Shown: one piece after another, positions 11,614-23,850 of the stretch
How positions within the stretch are numbered: the stretch's first letter is position 1
Layout of the letters: every line of letters begins with the position of its first letter
Source of the DNA: Pectinophora gossypiella
Taxonomy: Eukaryota > Arthropoda > Insecta > Lepidoptera > Gelechiidae
Direction: 5' to 3'
DNA length: 64,000 nt
Assembly: GCF_024362695.1 (NCBI RefSeq)
Contig: NC_065408.1
Span: forward strand, 15,252,001 to 15,316,000
Position numbers and translations under genes: made by a program
Notes under the pieces: model-generated
The model's database searches: none
What the model saw: only the letters and a program-made list of their open reading frames with translations
What the model was told of the DNA's origin: nothing

Positions 11614-11828
11614 ATATGTTGATATACGTAAACGTTACATAAGACTTAAAGTGACCTTTCGGTGAAATGACTCCCAGGTTCGTAAATAAACTTGACATGT
11701 CTTGTGATTATATCGTCCGAGGTCTGATAAACGGTAAAGAAACCGCTTGCGGTGGCCATTTTTGGGTTGTATGTGGGATGAAGACATTTTTTGACGTGAC
11801 TTATTGTGGTATTGCCACGGATGGCTTC

Positions 11829-12156
11829 ACGGCCTCTGTGGTCCAGTGGTTGAGCGTTGAGCTCACGATCCGGAGGCCCCGGGTTCGAATTCGGTGGGGA
11901 CATATCACAAAAATCACTTTGGAATCCCTAGTTACGTTAGAACATTACAGGCTGATCACTTTATTGTCCGAAAGTAAGACGATCCGTGCTTCGGAAGGCA
12001 AGTAAAGCCGTTGGTCCCGGTTACTAATTACTGATGTAAGTATGTATAGTCGTTACATGAGCCATGTCAGGAGCCTTGAGCGGCTCGGTAATAACCCTGA
12101 CACCAGGGTTGATGAGGTTGGTATTCCACCTAACAACCCACACGATAAGAAGAAGC
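11829..12156 (+). mobile_element. tRNA-derived SINE (family 1), full length
   Basis: The head has GTGGTCCAGTGGTTGAGC (A box) and GGGTTCGAATTCGGTGGGG (B box). The body includes GATGATCCGTGCTTCGGAAG and GACACCAGGGTTGATGAGG, with tail ACACGATAAGAAGAAG. A long open frame here is a by-product. Confidence 0.85.
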
Positions 12157-12564
12157 TTCACTGCTAGGTTGGACAAATGGAGAGTGCAAGAGGCGGAAGA
12201 ATTTAATTATATGTGAATATTATTTTAATTTGCTACGTATATAAGTTATGATTAGATTTTAGCTGCATTATATTTATTTTAATATATTTTAGACGAACTT
12301 GACCTAAAGACATCAGTTTAGTATTTAATTCCGTGATTTATTGTACGACATATTTTAAGTGAAACCAGCTGCATGCATATTATTACACTTGAATATGATA
12401 CTAAATTAAGTAGTTGATTAGTTTATTCATCACGTATCAATGGCACATCTTCACGGTCAAACTAATTGTTTAATTGACACCGTTTAGTAAATAGCGAGCT
12501 TCAAATGTCATTTATCATTTTATTACAGACCCAATAATTTAAGGTTCTAAAGAGGATCACATAG

Positions 12565-12710
12565 CAGGGGGGTTAAAATGGCCACAAAAAAACAATATTT
12601 CAATTTGACATTTGCGCATATAAAAGTAAGTGCGCAATGCAAACAAATGTCAAATAGCAACATTGCTTTTTTAGATGAATTGCTTTGATGTGGCCTTTTT
12701 AACCCCCCAG
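12565..12710. mobile_element. MITE, GCAATATTG family
   Basis: Starts CAGGGGGGTTAAAATGGCC and ends GGCCTTTTTAACCCCCCAG. The left arm has lost the GAAGCAATTCATCTAA portion. Confidence 0.8.
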
Positions 12711-14039
12711 CATACAAGTTTAATCCCCTAACTCCCGTCGAAGTATCTAGTTAAAACCATGCGGCAAATCTACATAAGGCTAAAACAAAAGAGTTTGCAT
12801 GAGCATTATCTAAACACTCCCAGCAATTAGGTACCTAGCCCTCTCTTTCTCGCTTTAACCACTCACGCTCACTCTCTACCAATCTCTCTCACTTTTGATT
12901 ATCTCTCTATCTTTTTACCATAAATCAATAAGAATAGTAAAGTCAAAATTCGAAAACGTTTTAACGGCCACAAATATTCAAAAAATTCAAAATTCAAAAA
13001 TATTTGTTTTTCAAAATTGGTCTACAAAGTTAGCGCTTTTTAAAAGTCAAAAATTAAATTCCATATTATGTAACTAGCTGTAAATCTACTACTACATCGG
13101 AATCTGTAACGCTGAGGGAAAGACGTGACCAGAAAACCTTCCAGCACAGGGCCCTAGTCCTACTGTTTCATGTTTTCAATATTTCATTCAGAAACAACTG
13201 TAGACAATTTCAGCAAGGTCGAATATCATTCATTGTATTCGTGGGCTAATTGAAGATGATACAAGTGTTTCACATATTGAATGTGTACTGTGACCATGAG
13301 TTTCAGAAATTTTGGGACAAAACAAAAAAAGTTAAAATATGTTTTCAATTACAGACTTAACTAAACTAGGTAACTGTAAACTTACTTACTGTCATTCTCA
13401 AGTTTGCTTTTTTATCACATTTTCTGCTGTTTTGAAATTAAAATTTCCTGTGTCATGAAAAAATCAGCACAAAAATCTCAGTATTAACTGCCTACATTAC
13501 ATCTGTAGATAAATTCCACAAAACCTATACTTAAAACTTTTTTAATATTTCATAATAATGTCATCTTTATTTTTTGTTGCAGGTAATTATATCTCTCGAG
13601 ACAAGATTCAATCAACTGTCAGTTCAAGTGCTTATGTTACTGGCGCCGCTGGTAAAAACAGGTTCAGTTACAAAAACATGACTTAAGATTCATTATCTCT
13701 GTTCCGTCGAAAAAAATACGAAAGAACTTTAAAATTTAAAGCTACCGTAAAAGTACTGTTCCTTTTTTATGAATTAAAAAAATTGATAAACCATCGTTTA
13801 CACTCTAATTGCTTGTAAAGACAGATGAAGAATGGAAATATATTCTTATTAAAAATGATATCGGTTTCCATTTTTACGACCTTATAAATAATCCAGTCGA
13901 TAAAATATATAATTATTATTATGATCACACCATTTCATAGCAATTCTTAGTTCGTTTCCTATTGTACGAGCCTTTAAAACATCGAGCACTATTTTTCTAC
14001 TTTTATGGCCCTTATTTATTTATAAGTACTACATTTTTA
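12711..14039. other. No supported gene
   Basis: CT-rich run at 12840-12910. The segment 13085-13165 (GTAACGCTGAGGGAAAGACG) recurs inverted near 55010-55075. Otherwise AT-rich and unrecognised. Confidence 0.5.
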
Positions 14040-14175
14040 CAGTCAGAGGTACATCTATCGTAAGACGAACTAACTACCCACACCTCACCGAGCTTTCTGT
14101 TAGAGCAACGTGACAGGTGGTGAGCCGTAACGCCGTCTATAATGGCCGAGTTAACTGCGTTAGTGAAAACAGCAC
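14040..14175 (-). repeat. Dispersed repeat, same family, inverted
   Basis: ACACCTCACCGAGCTTTCTG, CGCCGTCTATAATGGCCGAG and GCGTTAGTGAAAACAGC. Confidence 0.75.
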
Positions 14176-14693
14176 TATATTTATATTTACATCGAAATGG
14201 GCTTATCTCACGTCTTACAGATTCTCTGGCCATTGTATATTCTGTTCCAACTAAAATGGCGCCAGGTTTTCAAATGTACTCATACTCATTTATTCATATT
14301 TTTTTTAAATTATAAATATCTAAAAAAACATTTGACATGTTTTTTTTATTTGTCATGTCATGTCATGTTTTAATTTTATTTGTCATGTCATGTGTTATGT
14401 ATATCTAAGTAATATAACTACCTAACATTTTTATCTAGATTCAAAGATACCTAGGTACGTTTATATCGCCAAATCGCTGTATTTGCGCGGTGGGTGGTCG
14501 TTACACGACTTGAATTATAAACGACTTCAGTGACTCGTGCCGCACTTTTACTAAGGCAATTTTGGTTCTAGGAAAATATAAATAACACGTTGGAAAATAA
14601 AAGTAAAGAGGTTTGATATGCCACATACATCTTTTTGTATATAATGTTCTAGTAGAGCTTTCATTTCTTTCACTCATTCCATCACTTATTTAA

Positions 14694-15110
14694 AAGCCAC
14701 GCTCTTGTCGGCGTAGCATTCTCCATGCTACTTTTTTAGGGAAAGATAGAGCAGCGGTTTCTCACTTGCCTTCCTCCCCTCAGTACTCTGTCTGACTCGA
14801 GTGGGATGGCGCGCAGAGTAATCTATTTCAAAGCCGGACTAGGACTCCTGTTCTCTGCCTCTGAGTAGTACTGACAGTTACTGCTGCCCTCCGTCAGGTT
14901 ACAGGCCCTGCTACTTGCCATCTCCGCTTCTGCAACTGTTGAGGTCTTCATCCGTATCCCTGGCCAAGGGTTCTACGTTATACCACGTAGGTCAGGGTCC
15001 CTATGCGAATTCAACCACCATCTTAGTCGGGAAATTACCTCAGTAGACGGCAGAGAAGATGGCTCTGTCCCACCTGGGACACCTGGGGCCGGGTTTATAG
15101 TCTTGTATGA
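14694..15110 (-). mobile_element. Dispersed element with RTE-like 3' end
   Basis: Starts AAAGCCACGCTCTTGTCGGC; continues GC-rich through TCTGACTCGAGTGGGATGGC, TATACCACGTAGGTCAGGGT and CACCTGGGACACCTGGGGCC. The far end is approximate. Confidence 0.55.
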
Positions 15111-15199
15111 AACCAAAACCAAAGTCAAAACCAAACCAAAGGCAAGGTTTGTTTCCTTAAACACCATAATATAAGTTTACGTATTGAATTTGGTCTATC

Positions 15200-15296
15200 A
15201 ATCCGCACAATAGTGCAGCGTAGTGAAGTATGCTCCATACCCCTTCCAGTTGATTTAGGGGAGGCATGTGCCCAGCAGTGGGACGTATATAAACCT
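15200..15296 (+). mobile_element. SINE family 2 3' fragment
   Basis: AATCCGCACAATAGTGCAGC, GTATGCTCCATACCCCTTCC and GCCCAGCAGTGGGACGTATA. Confidence 0.65.
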
Positions 15297-16239
15297 TTTA
15301 CGTTATATATTGAGTTTTACGTAATTTTCTATAATTCGTTCTGTTTAATGTTTTATTATTGCCAGGATTTAATGACCTTTCTTTCACCACTGCTTTCTTC
15401 TCTTTATTTCTGTTTTGTTTATCGATTCGAAATCAATTTAAATAACGAATCAACCTAGTTGAGAAAAAGTCACAAAGAAATATTTTGAAACAACCAAAAA
15501 CCAACCGCAAAATAACAATAATATTGCAATAGATTTCAAAATGCCGTTATAGTTCCACCGTTATGGCTGTCAGCAAGTTTTATGTGAAAATTAAAATAAC
15601 AAATATCAAGAATTCAAGACTAATAAAATACCATTCCTTGGAAATCTTAAATATCTACCTACGCCATTAGGTAAAAAGGAAATATTTTATGACTAAAATT
15701 TTTACTACTTAAATTGATTTTTTAAAACTAGAACAAATTATTCCATTTTTAAGTCTCATAAACGGATTTATGGTTTAAATATCAATTTTCTACATTTAGA
15801 GATATTATAGATAGATATCTAGTCATGAAACAATTATAAATATAATTAATTCTGTTACTTAATATAAAGTTTAAATAAAGTATAAAGTAAGAGAGATAGT
15901 AAGTAGTATAGTGAAGGTAGTGTGTAGGTATAAAGTTGAAAAGCAAAAGATGTTAAATGAACAAAATTGAGAACCTACTCTACTATTATGTTTTAAGTCG
16001 GTCAAAAATATACGATGTTTTTAAAGTAATTGTGGTGATAAAAGAAAATGGGAATTACCCATTAAATATATTTTATGGAGACATCTTAGTGCACAATTTA
16101 AAAACTTTATTGTATCTCTTCAAAAATATAGCGACAGTTACAATTTATTTCGCGTAAGCTGAAGTTTATTGCAATTAATAGTTTCAATCTATTACAATGC
16201 TTTTGTCTTTTTGCGTTATGGTTTAGATTCGTACATAAA
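15297..16239. other. No supported gene
   Basis: AT-rich, small chance frames only; nothing recognised. Confidence 0.5.
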
Positions 16240-16370
16240 GGGGGAGTTAAAAAGGCCACATTGAAGCTATTAATTTAACAAAGCAATATTGCTATTGGAC
16301 ATTTTGTTGACATTGGGCACTTACTTTTATATGCGCAACATGTCAAATAGCAATATTACTTTTTATGTTT
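16240..16370. mobile_element. MITE, GCAATATTG family, right end lost
   Basis: Left arm GGGGGAGTTAAAAAGGCCAC is intact. The central CATTGGGCACTTACTTTT and one GCAATATT box are present. The right arm decays after about 16370. Confidence 0.7.
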
Positions 16371-16808
16371 TTATGTTAATTACTTGTAATAGATGCTCTT
16401 TTATCAAATTAAAGTTTTTAGCGTCTTATCAAATACAATCGAAACTAAACTGCTTTGAAAAATAACAGGCCTATTTTACCCGAGTGCCTCAGCAAAGGAG
16501 GGCAATGTGTTTGTTTATCTAGATACTTATTTAGCTATGCTATTAATTTCTAAAGTGAGGGGTTTTGTTAATGAAATCCCTTAAGCTAATTCTACGTTGC
16601 TTATTGTCAGTGACTTTTCTTGTTACTACAAAACCTGTCTTGTAAACTCCAAAATCACCGCCAAACATACCTACATGTCGAGAGCTTAATAAACGCTCAA
16701 TGAATACTTGTAAACGTAAATTACGAAGGAAATTATTGTAAAACGAAAAGGTCGAGCCAACGGTAAAATTGACATTCTGAATGAATGATCGAAGTAATGA
16801 TCTCGTGT

Positions 16809-17016
16809 TCTTCTTATCGTGTGGGTTGTGAGGTGGAATACCAACCTCATCAACCCTGGTATCGGGGTTATTACTGAGCCGCCAAAGGCCCCTGACATGG
16901 CTCATGTAAAGACTACATACTTACATCAGTAAGTAATAACCGGGACCAGCGGCTTAACGTGCCTTCCGCACCACGGATCATCTTACTTTCTGACAATCAG
17001 GTGATCAGTCTGTATT
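16809..17016 (-). mobile_element. SINE family 1, head missing
   Basis: TTCTTATCGTGTGGGTTGTG to CAATCAGGTGATCAGTCTGT; stops before the tRNA-like head. Confidence 0.8.
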
Positions 17017-17056
17017 GTATATGTACACGACATTGCTCATTTCATATTGCAAGTAA

Positions 17057-17204
17057 GTACGGTCACGAGTACTGATATGTATCCAATTTGAAACCATGTC
17101 ACATTAACTTTTTTGACAAATTAAACCGTAAGTTTCATTAAATGTCAAATATGATAGTGCGACAGGGTTCTAAAGTGGGTACATGATTTTGCTCATGACT
17201 GTAT
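17057..17204. mobile_element. 148-bp MITE, second copy
   Basis: Same orientation and length as 2520-2667, with matching GTACGGTCACGAG start and GCTCATGACTGTA end; scattered substitutions. Confidence 0.8.
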
Positions 17205-17423
17205 ACCAACTATCAACTGTCGAATTGTCTTACTTAACACCATCGAAAGTTAAAACGAGAAAGCGGAACTTACACGTCACTAAGTGGAATTAACAGTCTT
17301 AACTGACAGTTGGCAAATTAGTTTTGTTTTTATGTCGATGTAAATACAATTCCTTATTCTTTTGTACTCAATACTGTCTTAACATGATTTCTGTGACGTT
17401 TTTGTAATGAGGTTTTTGAAAGT

Positions 17424-17462
17424 CTGTGGTACAACCGATTGGTACAACTGGTTGTACCACAG
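17424..17462. repeat. Hairpin CTGTGGTACAACC
   Basis: 13-bp perfect inverted repeat around GATTGGTACAACT. The loop contains an extra partial GGTACAAC copy. Confidence 0.7.
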
Positions 17463-17734
17463 GGAGACCTTTGTAAGCCTACTTTAGGCTTTTAGTACTT
17501 ACCTACTTATTAACTTTACTTTTCAAAGTATTTCGTAAGGTGTTTGGTCTTAATAATTCTTAAATTTCTCGCGCACCTTTACCACGAAAACCAGAAGTTC
17601 CGAGTCCCGGGATCGGCTGTGAATGAAGTCCTAAATACTAATAAAAACCTAAACAGCCTATATACGTCCAACTGCTGGCGATAGGTAATACTAATCCCAA
17701 CAAAAACATTTTCATGTAAAAATGTTGCCAAGTG

Positions 17735-17822
17735 TGTCAGGATCGAAGCAAATGGAATTCTATAGTCTCTGCTTACCCCGGTGGGAAATAGGCGTGAGTT
17801 TATGTATATATGTATGTATGTT
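17735..17822 (+). mobile_element. LINE 3' UTR, TATG tail
   Basis: TGTCAGGATCGAAGCAAATG, TACCCCGGTGGGAAATAGGC and TATATATGTATGTATG. Confidence 0.75.
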
Positions 17823-18105
17823 GCCAAGACGAGATCATATCGACCACAATGTCAAAAAGTCATCAGATCTCATGTAGCGCCAAGTTTCTAACTCTACACG
17901 TCCTAATTATACAAACTATAAGTTCACAAACTCTACACGTTAGGCAAAATATGGGGCTTGGCCGTTTCATAAGCAGTATAATATTCAGGTGCTTATCGAT
18001 TCAAACGAAACATAAGGACTGTTATGATGATTTTATTTTACGTGACTTATATAAATTAGATTATTGTAGATTGGCCCAGGACATTGCTTGGCCGAACAGG
18101 ACTCT

Positions 18106-18450
18106 TGAGTTTTTATTCATTGCTACAACGATCGTATAGATAAGTACTAAAATAAATACTTAACAAAAAAAAATCAAAATGACTAAAAGTGTACGTAGAT
18201 CTCGTTAGTGATCTTCTATTATAATATAAGTTTTAACCTTTAAATATAATAAGTTTAGATATATTTCACTTCTTGAGCGAACAAATAAACTCTGAGTTTT
18301 TATTCATTACCACAACGATCGTCGTATATAAATAAATACTTAACAATAAAATAAATCAAAATGGCTAAAAATGTACGTAGATCTCGTTAGTGATCTTCTT
18401 ATAAGTCTCAAGACTTTAAATATAATAAGTTAAGGTATATTTATTTACAT
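18106..18450 (+). repeat. Two-copy tandem duplication, 187-bp period
   Basis: TGAGTTTTTATTCATT at 18106 recurs at 18293. Both units continue through ACAACGATCG, AATACTTAACAA, GTACGTAGATCTCGTTAGTG and CTTTAAATATAATAAG. Diverged by small indels. Confidence 0.8.
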
Positions 18451-18641
18451 CTCTTAAAGTCGTAAGACCTCTCCTTTTAAAATTCAAACCCCCATTATTT
18501 GTACTGTTGCTAAATGTCTGTATGTTTTGTTTGTATGCAATAAAATATATTTGATTTATTTGACTATTGTGTTTGGAAATCTCGGCCTTAGAGGAAGTTA
18601 AAGCATTTTTTACCAAAACTCGTAGCGTGTAGGTACCTACC

Positions 18642-18686
18642 TTTTTTTGACGTGGCTCAGACGGCATTAACTACTTAGCCGGTCAC
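18642..18686 (-). mobile_element. Very short poly-A LINE tail
   Basis: TTTTTTTGACGTGGCTCAGA then CGGCATTAACTACTTAGCCG; internally deleted. Confidence 0.6.
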
Positions 18687-18959
18687 TAACTAACAAAAGT
18701 AACAAACCTAAATGAAAGTACACGCGACCGCAAGCATTCCAACTCTTTCCTCAAACCACATTAAAGTCAAAGTAATGATCATTTAAAAAGTATTTAACAA
18801 CAAAGAGAAATGGCGGCGAGATGAACTTTCTCGTCTCACAGGCAAACAGGAAGGGCATATTGTTAGTGTTCAAACAATACAGATACCGTGTCAATATTCC
18901 GCATTTACTTAAGAAAGTTATATCTAATCTGTGTCATTAGGTATTATCCCTGGTTAAGA

Positions 18960-19182
18960 AGTTAATTAGTGTCGTGATACGAAACTGTCATAAGATGGTC
19001 AGATGAACTAAAGAAAACAGCTGGCCCACTATGGCAATCAACTCCAAGAGGCAGAGAAAGGTGGAAAGTGTTAGAGGAGGCCTTTGTGTCGCATGGACAA
19101 GCTAAAAGGAGAACTGTTTAATGTGTAATTTATTTAAGTTTATTATGTGAATTCCTTTAGTAAATAAAGGCTTTGAATTGAA
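18960..19182 (+). pseudogene. LINE ORF2 C-terminus with 3' UTR
   Basis: The frame 18993-19121 reads RWSDELKKTAGPLWQSTPRG then RERWKVLEEAFVSHGQ and a stop. The R-W-(S/T)-D-(E/D) ... W ... R-W-x-x-L-E-E-A-F pattern is the usual C-terminal end of many lepidopteran LINE polyproteins. It is followed by an AATAAA (near 19163) and a TTGAATTGAATTAAATTG tail. Confidence 0.75.
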
Positions 19183-19343
19183 TTAAATTGTGATACGAAA
19201 CTGTTTATTGTATCGTGTTTTGTACGACGTCATCCATTACAAGTTGCCATTAATCGAGCACAAAAATATGGTTGACTTCATATGTTAAGCCCAAGCCGGG
19301 ATTCGAACCCACGCATTATCCAAACAGTGCTATCACGGATATA

Positions 19344-19828
19344 TACAGGATGTTAGTGACATCGTAACGAATACTAAGGATGATGATTCAAACCATGATT
19401 CTGAGTTAATATCACGTGGAATTGTCCGTTGCAGATTTTTTTTTTCAAATTTGTACATTTGTGATAGAAAATTTCACTTGATATTAACTCAGAATAAAGA
19501 GCTTTTAACTCAGAATAATAAGGTTTTTTTTCAATTCCACTTGATATCAACTCAGTCATGGTCTGAATCATCCCTCTCAGTATTCGTTACGATGTCACTT
19601 ACACCCCGTACAAGTGCGTACAGATAGCCATACAAGTAGGTATGGGTGTTAGTGACACCGTAACGAATACTGAGGGGGATGATTCAGACCATGATGCTGA
19701 GTTGATATAAAGTGGGCTTTAAAAAAAACATGAGTTTTCCGACAGGATATTCCACTTGATATCAACTCAGAATAATAGTCTGAAATGTCCCTCAAAGTTT
19801 TCGTTACGATGTCACTAACACCCAGTAT
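19344..19828. mobile_element. Dimeric MITE, copy A
   Basis: Two head-to-tail inverted-repeat units (19344-19610 and 19641-19828). Each opens with a GTTAGTGACA(T/C)CGTAACG motif followed by ATACTRAGG and closes with its reverse complement. They are joined by a linker containing AGCCATACAAGTAGGTATGG. The unit interior carries TGATATCAAGTGGAAT-type palindromic boxes. Outer ends read TACAGGATGTTAG and CTAACACCCAGTA. Confidence 0.88.
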
Positions 19829-20164
19829 AGTACAGGCAGTACCCTTTAAAATATTTAATATTTTAACCAGACCTCCAAAAGGTCCTCTTATAACGGTACA
19901 AGACAAGTACTACGGCATTATATCGCCGTAAAATTTCGTCACAGAGAACACGTGAGCGGACTAAACAAGGGCACGTAATGCACTCGAGACCAGACCACTC
20001 AAGACGCGCACTCCATGATCAGTTCAAGTGCATTCACCGTACCTTACTTCTGGCACGTATTAAAGGGTCTGGTACGGAGAAAGCTGCAGAATCCTTGAAT
20101 ATATCAATAATTAAGATATGAAACGAACTTACCTGTAAGTGAAGTTCTATCTTAATTATACAAA

Positions 20165-20240
20165 GCTCCTTGTTCGAGACGGGTGACGATGCTGGAGCAT
20201 AAGACGTAGACTACACTGTAAAACGTCTCGAACAAGGAGC
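20165..20240. mobile_element. 76-bp inverted-repeat element, copy A
   Basis: GCTCCTTGTTCGAGACGGGT at the left and ACGTCTCGAACAAGGAGC at the right. Homology to the copy at 63198 continues outward into AGTTCTATCTTAATTATA, so the true element is longer than the hairpin. Confidence 0.75.
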
Positions 20241-20257
20241 GCGTATAATCCATAACA

Positions 20258-20400
20258 GGGTCAGAAGTACATCCATCGCAAAATGAACCAAGTACCCACA
20301 CCTCACCGAGCTTTCTGTTAGACCAACGTGATAGGTGAACCGTATCGCCGTCTATAATGTTCGAGTCAATTGTGTTAGTGAAAACTGCTGGTGCAAGTAC
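20258..20400 (-). repeat. Dispersed repeat, same family, inverted
   Basis: AAGTACATCCATCGCAAAAT, CACCGAGCTTTCTGTTAGAC and CGCCGTCTATAATGTTCGAG. It lies right beside the 76-bp element at 20165. Confidence 0.75.
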
Positions 20401-21253
20401 GGTACCGGGATGAAAACCATTCTGAAGTGAAGCACTAAGCTTTGAAGCACACCCTTCATACAAAATACCTCGTCTCTCGTGTGGGTTGTGTCTGCCTGTA
20501 GAAAAGATTTTGAACAATTTATTTCAGAACAAGGGAATATCTTTTCGTAATTTATAAAGGCTCATAGGGATAAGGGCGCACCTATCTCGAATCGTGCCCC
20601 TTCAAGCCATTATTAGATGCTTGCGATGTCTCAAGTAGTCGTTCAATAGAAATCGTTACATGCTTTCTATATTTAGCTTTCAACCGAACGTTTCCATTTC
20701 GAACGATATTTGAAATTCCATATCTAATGTCGTTGGAATACATTTTATTGGCAATAAATCTCTCTGGTGGCTGACACAAATCATAAAATAACGCGACTTA
20801 GTATGAAAATCAATTTCGTAACATTTATTTCTGGACAAAAATTCTCGTTAATTTTTTAATTAGCCCGGATATTTCTTTTTTTATTCACTGACCTTCAAGG
20901 GCTACAACACATTTACGAATCACGTTACGGTGTTTAATTTTAGTGACGGTCGTAAAATGATTCCTGTGCACGAAGGTTCGTCAAACGTTGCGTCATTAGC
21001 TTTATTCATTGACGCACCGATTTGTACATGAGCAATGAGGGTGTCGGTTTACTTGGGCTCTGTTCTTTTTTTGAATCACGACTGTTGATTACCTATAGAA
21101 TCTAGCTTTGTGATTGGTCGTATTTGATTGTCAACTTTTTATCTAGTTACCCATTACAATTTACCTTTTAAAAAGGGTTAAAAAAGACACCTAAGTATAT
21201 AAAATATTTTTATTTAAGTACGCGCTACTCTGCAGTCTGTATCTGTCTAATGC
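20401..21253. other. No supported gene
   Basis: No repeat or coding pattern recognised. Confidence 0.45.
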
Positions 21254-21487
21254 CTTGATCACACCTACCGAGTGGACGGGCGAGACAGTGCGCTCGGCTG
21301 AGTACTCGGTGTGTATGAACATTAATTACGACGAGTGCACGGCCGAGCGCTTGGCCGAGTTATTTGGCGAGATAGCTACTCGAGCCCTGTTCTGTTTGCT
21401 AGGCCGAATATCCACCCCCGCGCTTCCGAGTGGACAGGCGAAACAGTGCGAACTATCTAGCCCGTCCACTCGGTAGGTGTGATCAAG
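21254..21487. mobile_element. GC-rich 234-bp MITE with 28-bp perfect inverted ends
   Basis: CTTGATCACACCTACCGAGT plus GGACGGGC at 21254-21281 is the exact reverse complement of 21460-21487. The interior repeats GCCGAG and CGAGT boxes and is far more GC-rich than the flanks. No target duplication is obvious. An open frame through it (21255-21476) is not protein-like. Confidence 0.8.
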
Positions 21488-22007
21488 CTGTAAGTAAGTA
21501 ATATTCTCTATCGTAAGTTGTCTGGTAAGAAATCGCTTTTAGCTTTTAGTTTTTCCTTGTAAGTAGGTACATGTTTTGTATTTGGTCAACAAAGTGTTTA
21601 TTCATTCCTTCATTCATTTTAGAGGGTAAAATCGACCACAGAGAAATGCATAAGATTTATATCACCGTAAGTTATCTAATCACGATAAAACGAACAGTTT
21701 CGTAGTGCACTCTGAATTGTCCATTAAAATGTAGCCCTTTATGGAGCCTGGGAGAAGTGTGCTTAGCATACAAAGTAAGACCTAGTTTCTACGATGATGT
21801 CATGAGATACGACTAGATAAATATCTCCATGAAAATGCCTAGTATCTGTCTAAATATCTTGTTAAATGGGGTATTGTTTTAACAAAAGTGTAGAACGGAC
21901 GTGGGTTTAGTATGACCGAGCTAGCTTGAACTATGTAAAATGGAAGTAGATACTCCATACCTTCTACAGTTTTCAAGAATAACAGAGATCTGGGGTGTGG
22001 TCTTTTT

Positions 22008-22240
22008 AAACATCATCATCTCCCTAGCATTATCCCCCAATACAGGTTAGGTCACATACCTCCGAAAATGCACATCTCGGGAATGTCGGTTTCCTCACGA
22101 TGTTTTCCTTCACCACTGAGCACGTGATAATCATGTGTTATCCAAACATGAATTCTAAAACAAATTCGACAATCATTGGTTTAGGCCTGTGCTGGATTCG
22201 AACCTGCGGCCTCAAAGTGAGAGGCAAGCGTTCTACCAAG
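22008..22240 (-). mobile_element. tRNA-derived SINE (family 3) with head
   Basis: Minus-strand head TTGGTAGAACGCTTGCCTCT and CGCAGGTTCGAATCCAGCAC; body with CTCAGTGGTGAAGGAAAAC and ATGTGACCTAACCTGTA, ending GGATAATGCTAGGGAGATG. Confidence 0.8.
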
Positions 22241-22434
22241 TGCGCAATGCGAACAAATGTCAAAAAGCAATATTGGTTTTTAGATGAATTGCTACGATAT
22301 GGCTTTTTTAACGACCTGAAATGATTTGGATTTAGATGAATTGCATATAAAATTAAGTGCGCAACGCAACTGTCAAATAGCAATATTGCTTTCTTAGATG
22401 AATTGCTTTGACGTGGCCATTTTAACCCCCCTGT
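22238..22434. mobile_element. Two adjacent partial MITEs, GCAATATTG family
   Basis: Two right halves in the same orientation (22238-22316 and 22326-22434), each running from AAGTGCGCAA to a TTTTTAAC or TTTTAACCCC end. The first begins where a SINE head ends (near 22240). Confidence 0.7.
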
Positions 22435-22839
22435 ACACCTATTTAGGACGCCACCGTCAAAGTCAAAGTATTTATTGCATTGGTGGTCGTTCACCACCAT
22501 CACCGAATCATGCATCACCGAATAACTCTAACAGATATAACACTCGCTTCTCTCAACAGCTGGTTTCTCAAAATACATTCAACCAGACAGAACAAGTGCA
22601 TCGTGTTTAGTGCGTCCGACCTAATGTCTGACTGCACTCACTATGTAACCAGATACCAATACCGCAACCAGTCAACCGTGATCCTATAGCGTAGGTACTT
22701 CAGTGGCTCTCAACCTTTTTTCACCAGGAAGGTTTATCAGAGCTTTGGGCGATTGATTTTGGTTTTTTTTTCGTAATATCGCTGCGCACGAACGACTCTC
22801 TTTTTTCTTTTTCTTTTCTTATTCACTCTCACTAATTTT

Positions 22840-22932
22840 ACGCATATAAAAGTGTGCAATGGAAACAAATGTCAAATAGCAATATTGCTTTCTTAGATGA
22901 ATTGCTTCGATGTGGCCATTTTAACCTCCCAG
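22840..22932. mobile_element. Partial MITE, GCAATATTG family
   Basis: Right half only: ACGCATATAAAAGTGTGCAA through GCAATATTGCTTTCTTAG to TGGCCATTTTAACCTCCCA. Confidence 0.75.
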
Positions 22933-23582
22933 AGATAGAGATTAGTGGAGGGTGAAAGCGAAGGTATTTACCTATTTGCGTCAGTGGTTATTCCGGGGAT
23001 CGCCGGTTTGGTACCACTGACATTCATACATGTGTCATTATACTAAACCTACATCTATGGTAAGGATGATCATTGTCAGTTTTGAAGCAAAGAAAAAAAA
23101 ACAACGTACAGGGTGGGTGATAATAGTATTAGTTTCACAACAAACTTGACTCAAGGAAGTAAAAACAATTGAGTGCGTTCTTTTTGTCCCTGTTACACTT
23201 GATGAAGAAGGTACCACAAGGCTAATGGTATAAGTTACACAGGAAAAAATCCACGAGCAAAGAAAGCAAAAACCAATAGATGTGACCCTATTGTCTTTTG
23301 CAGGTACACTTGATAGAGAACAATAGAGGTACATAGGTAAAACCACACCCAAGATCTATAATGAGAACTTGCAGATTCTATCAAGATACTTAAAACACAC
23401 TGTACCTATAGGTACAGTCGTACAGTGACAGATTACCAGCCCATCATTCTGTTATGATCATAGATTGAGGATGTACGAAAAAAAATTAGGTACGTATATA
23501 AATTCAAATTCGAATAATTTATTTCAGAAAATAAAGCTATTGAAGCTGTAAGAAATATGACTTATTCTAATGTTAGTATCAT

Positions 23583-23650
23583 TCTTCTTCTTCTATCGTG
23601 TGGGTTGTGAGGTGGATAACCAACCTCATCAACCCTGGTGTCAGAGTTCC
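23583..23650 (-). mobile_element. SINE family 1, 3' fragment
   Basis: CTTCTTCTTCTATCGTGTGG and CATCAACCCTGGTGTCAG only. Confidence 0.75.
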
Positions 23651-23850
23651 CGGCAGTAAAAAGGCGCAAAACTTATGTAAAATGAGCTTTATTACCCAAT
23701 CTTGAGATAGGTAAGAAAAGTAATAGAAATAACAATTTCAAAAAAAACAGCCAGTGTCATTATTATAAAAGAGTTTTTACAACGGGAATTTTCTCGGGAC
23801 CAGCACGTTACTACTGGTGTGGCTCGCAGCAACCTCAAGTGGCGAGTCGC

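Noticed and set aside
11667..12005. 112-codon plus-strand frame
   Set aside because: Mostly SINE family 1 sequence including its tRNA-like head.
16543..16905. 120-codon minus-strand frame
   Set aside because: Its first third is SINE sequence and the rest shows no domain.
21255..21476. 73-codon frame with Glu/Ala-rich sequence
   Set aside because: Lies wholly within the GC-rich inverted-repeat element and has no protein family features.
22100..22518. Overlapping frames of 70-126 codons on both strands
   Set aside because: Composed of SINE family 3 and GCAATATTG MITE fragments.
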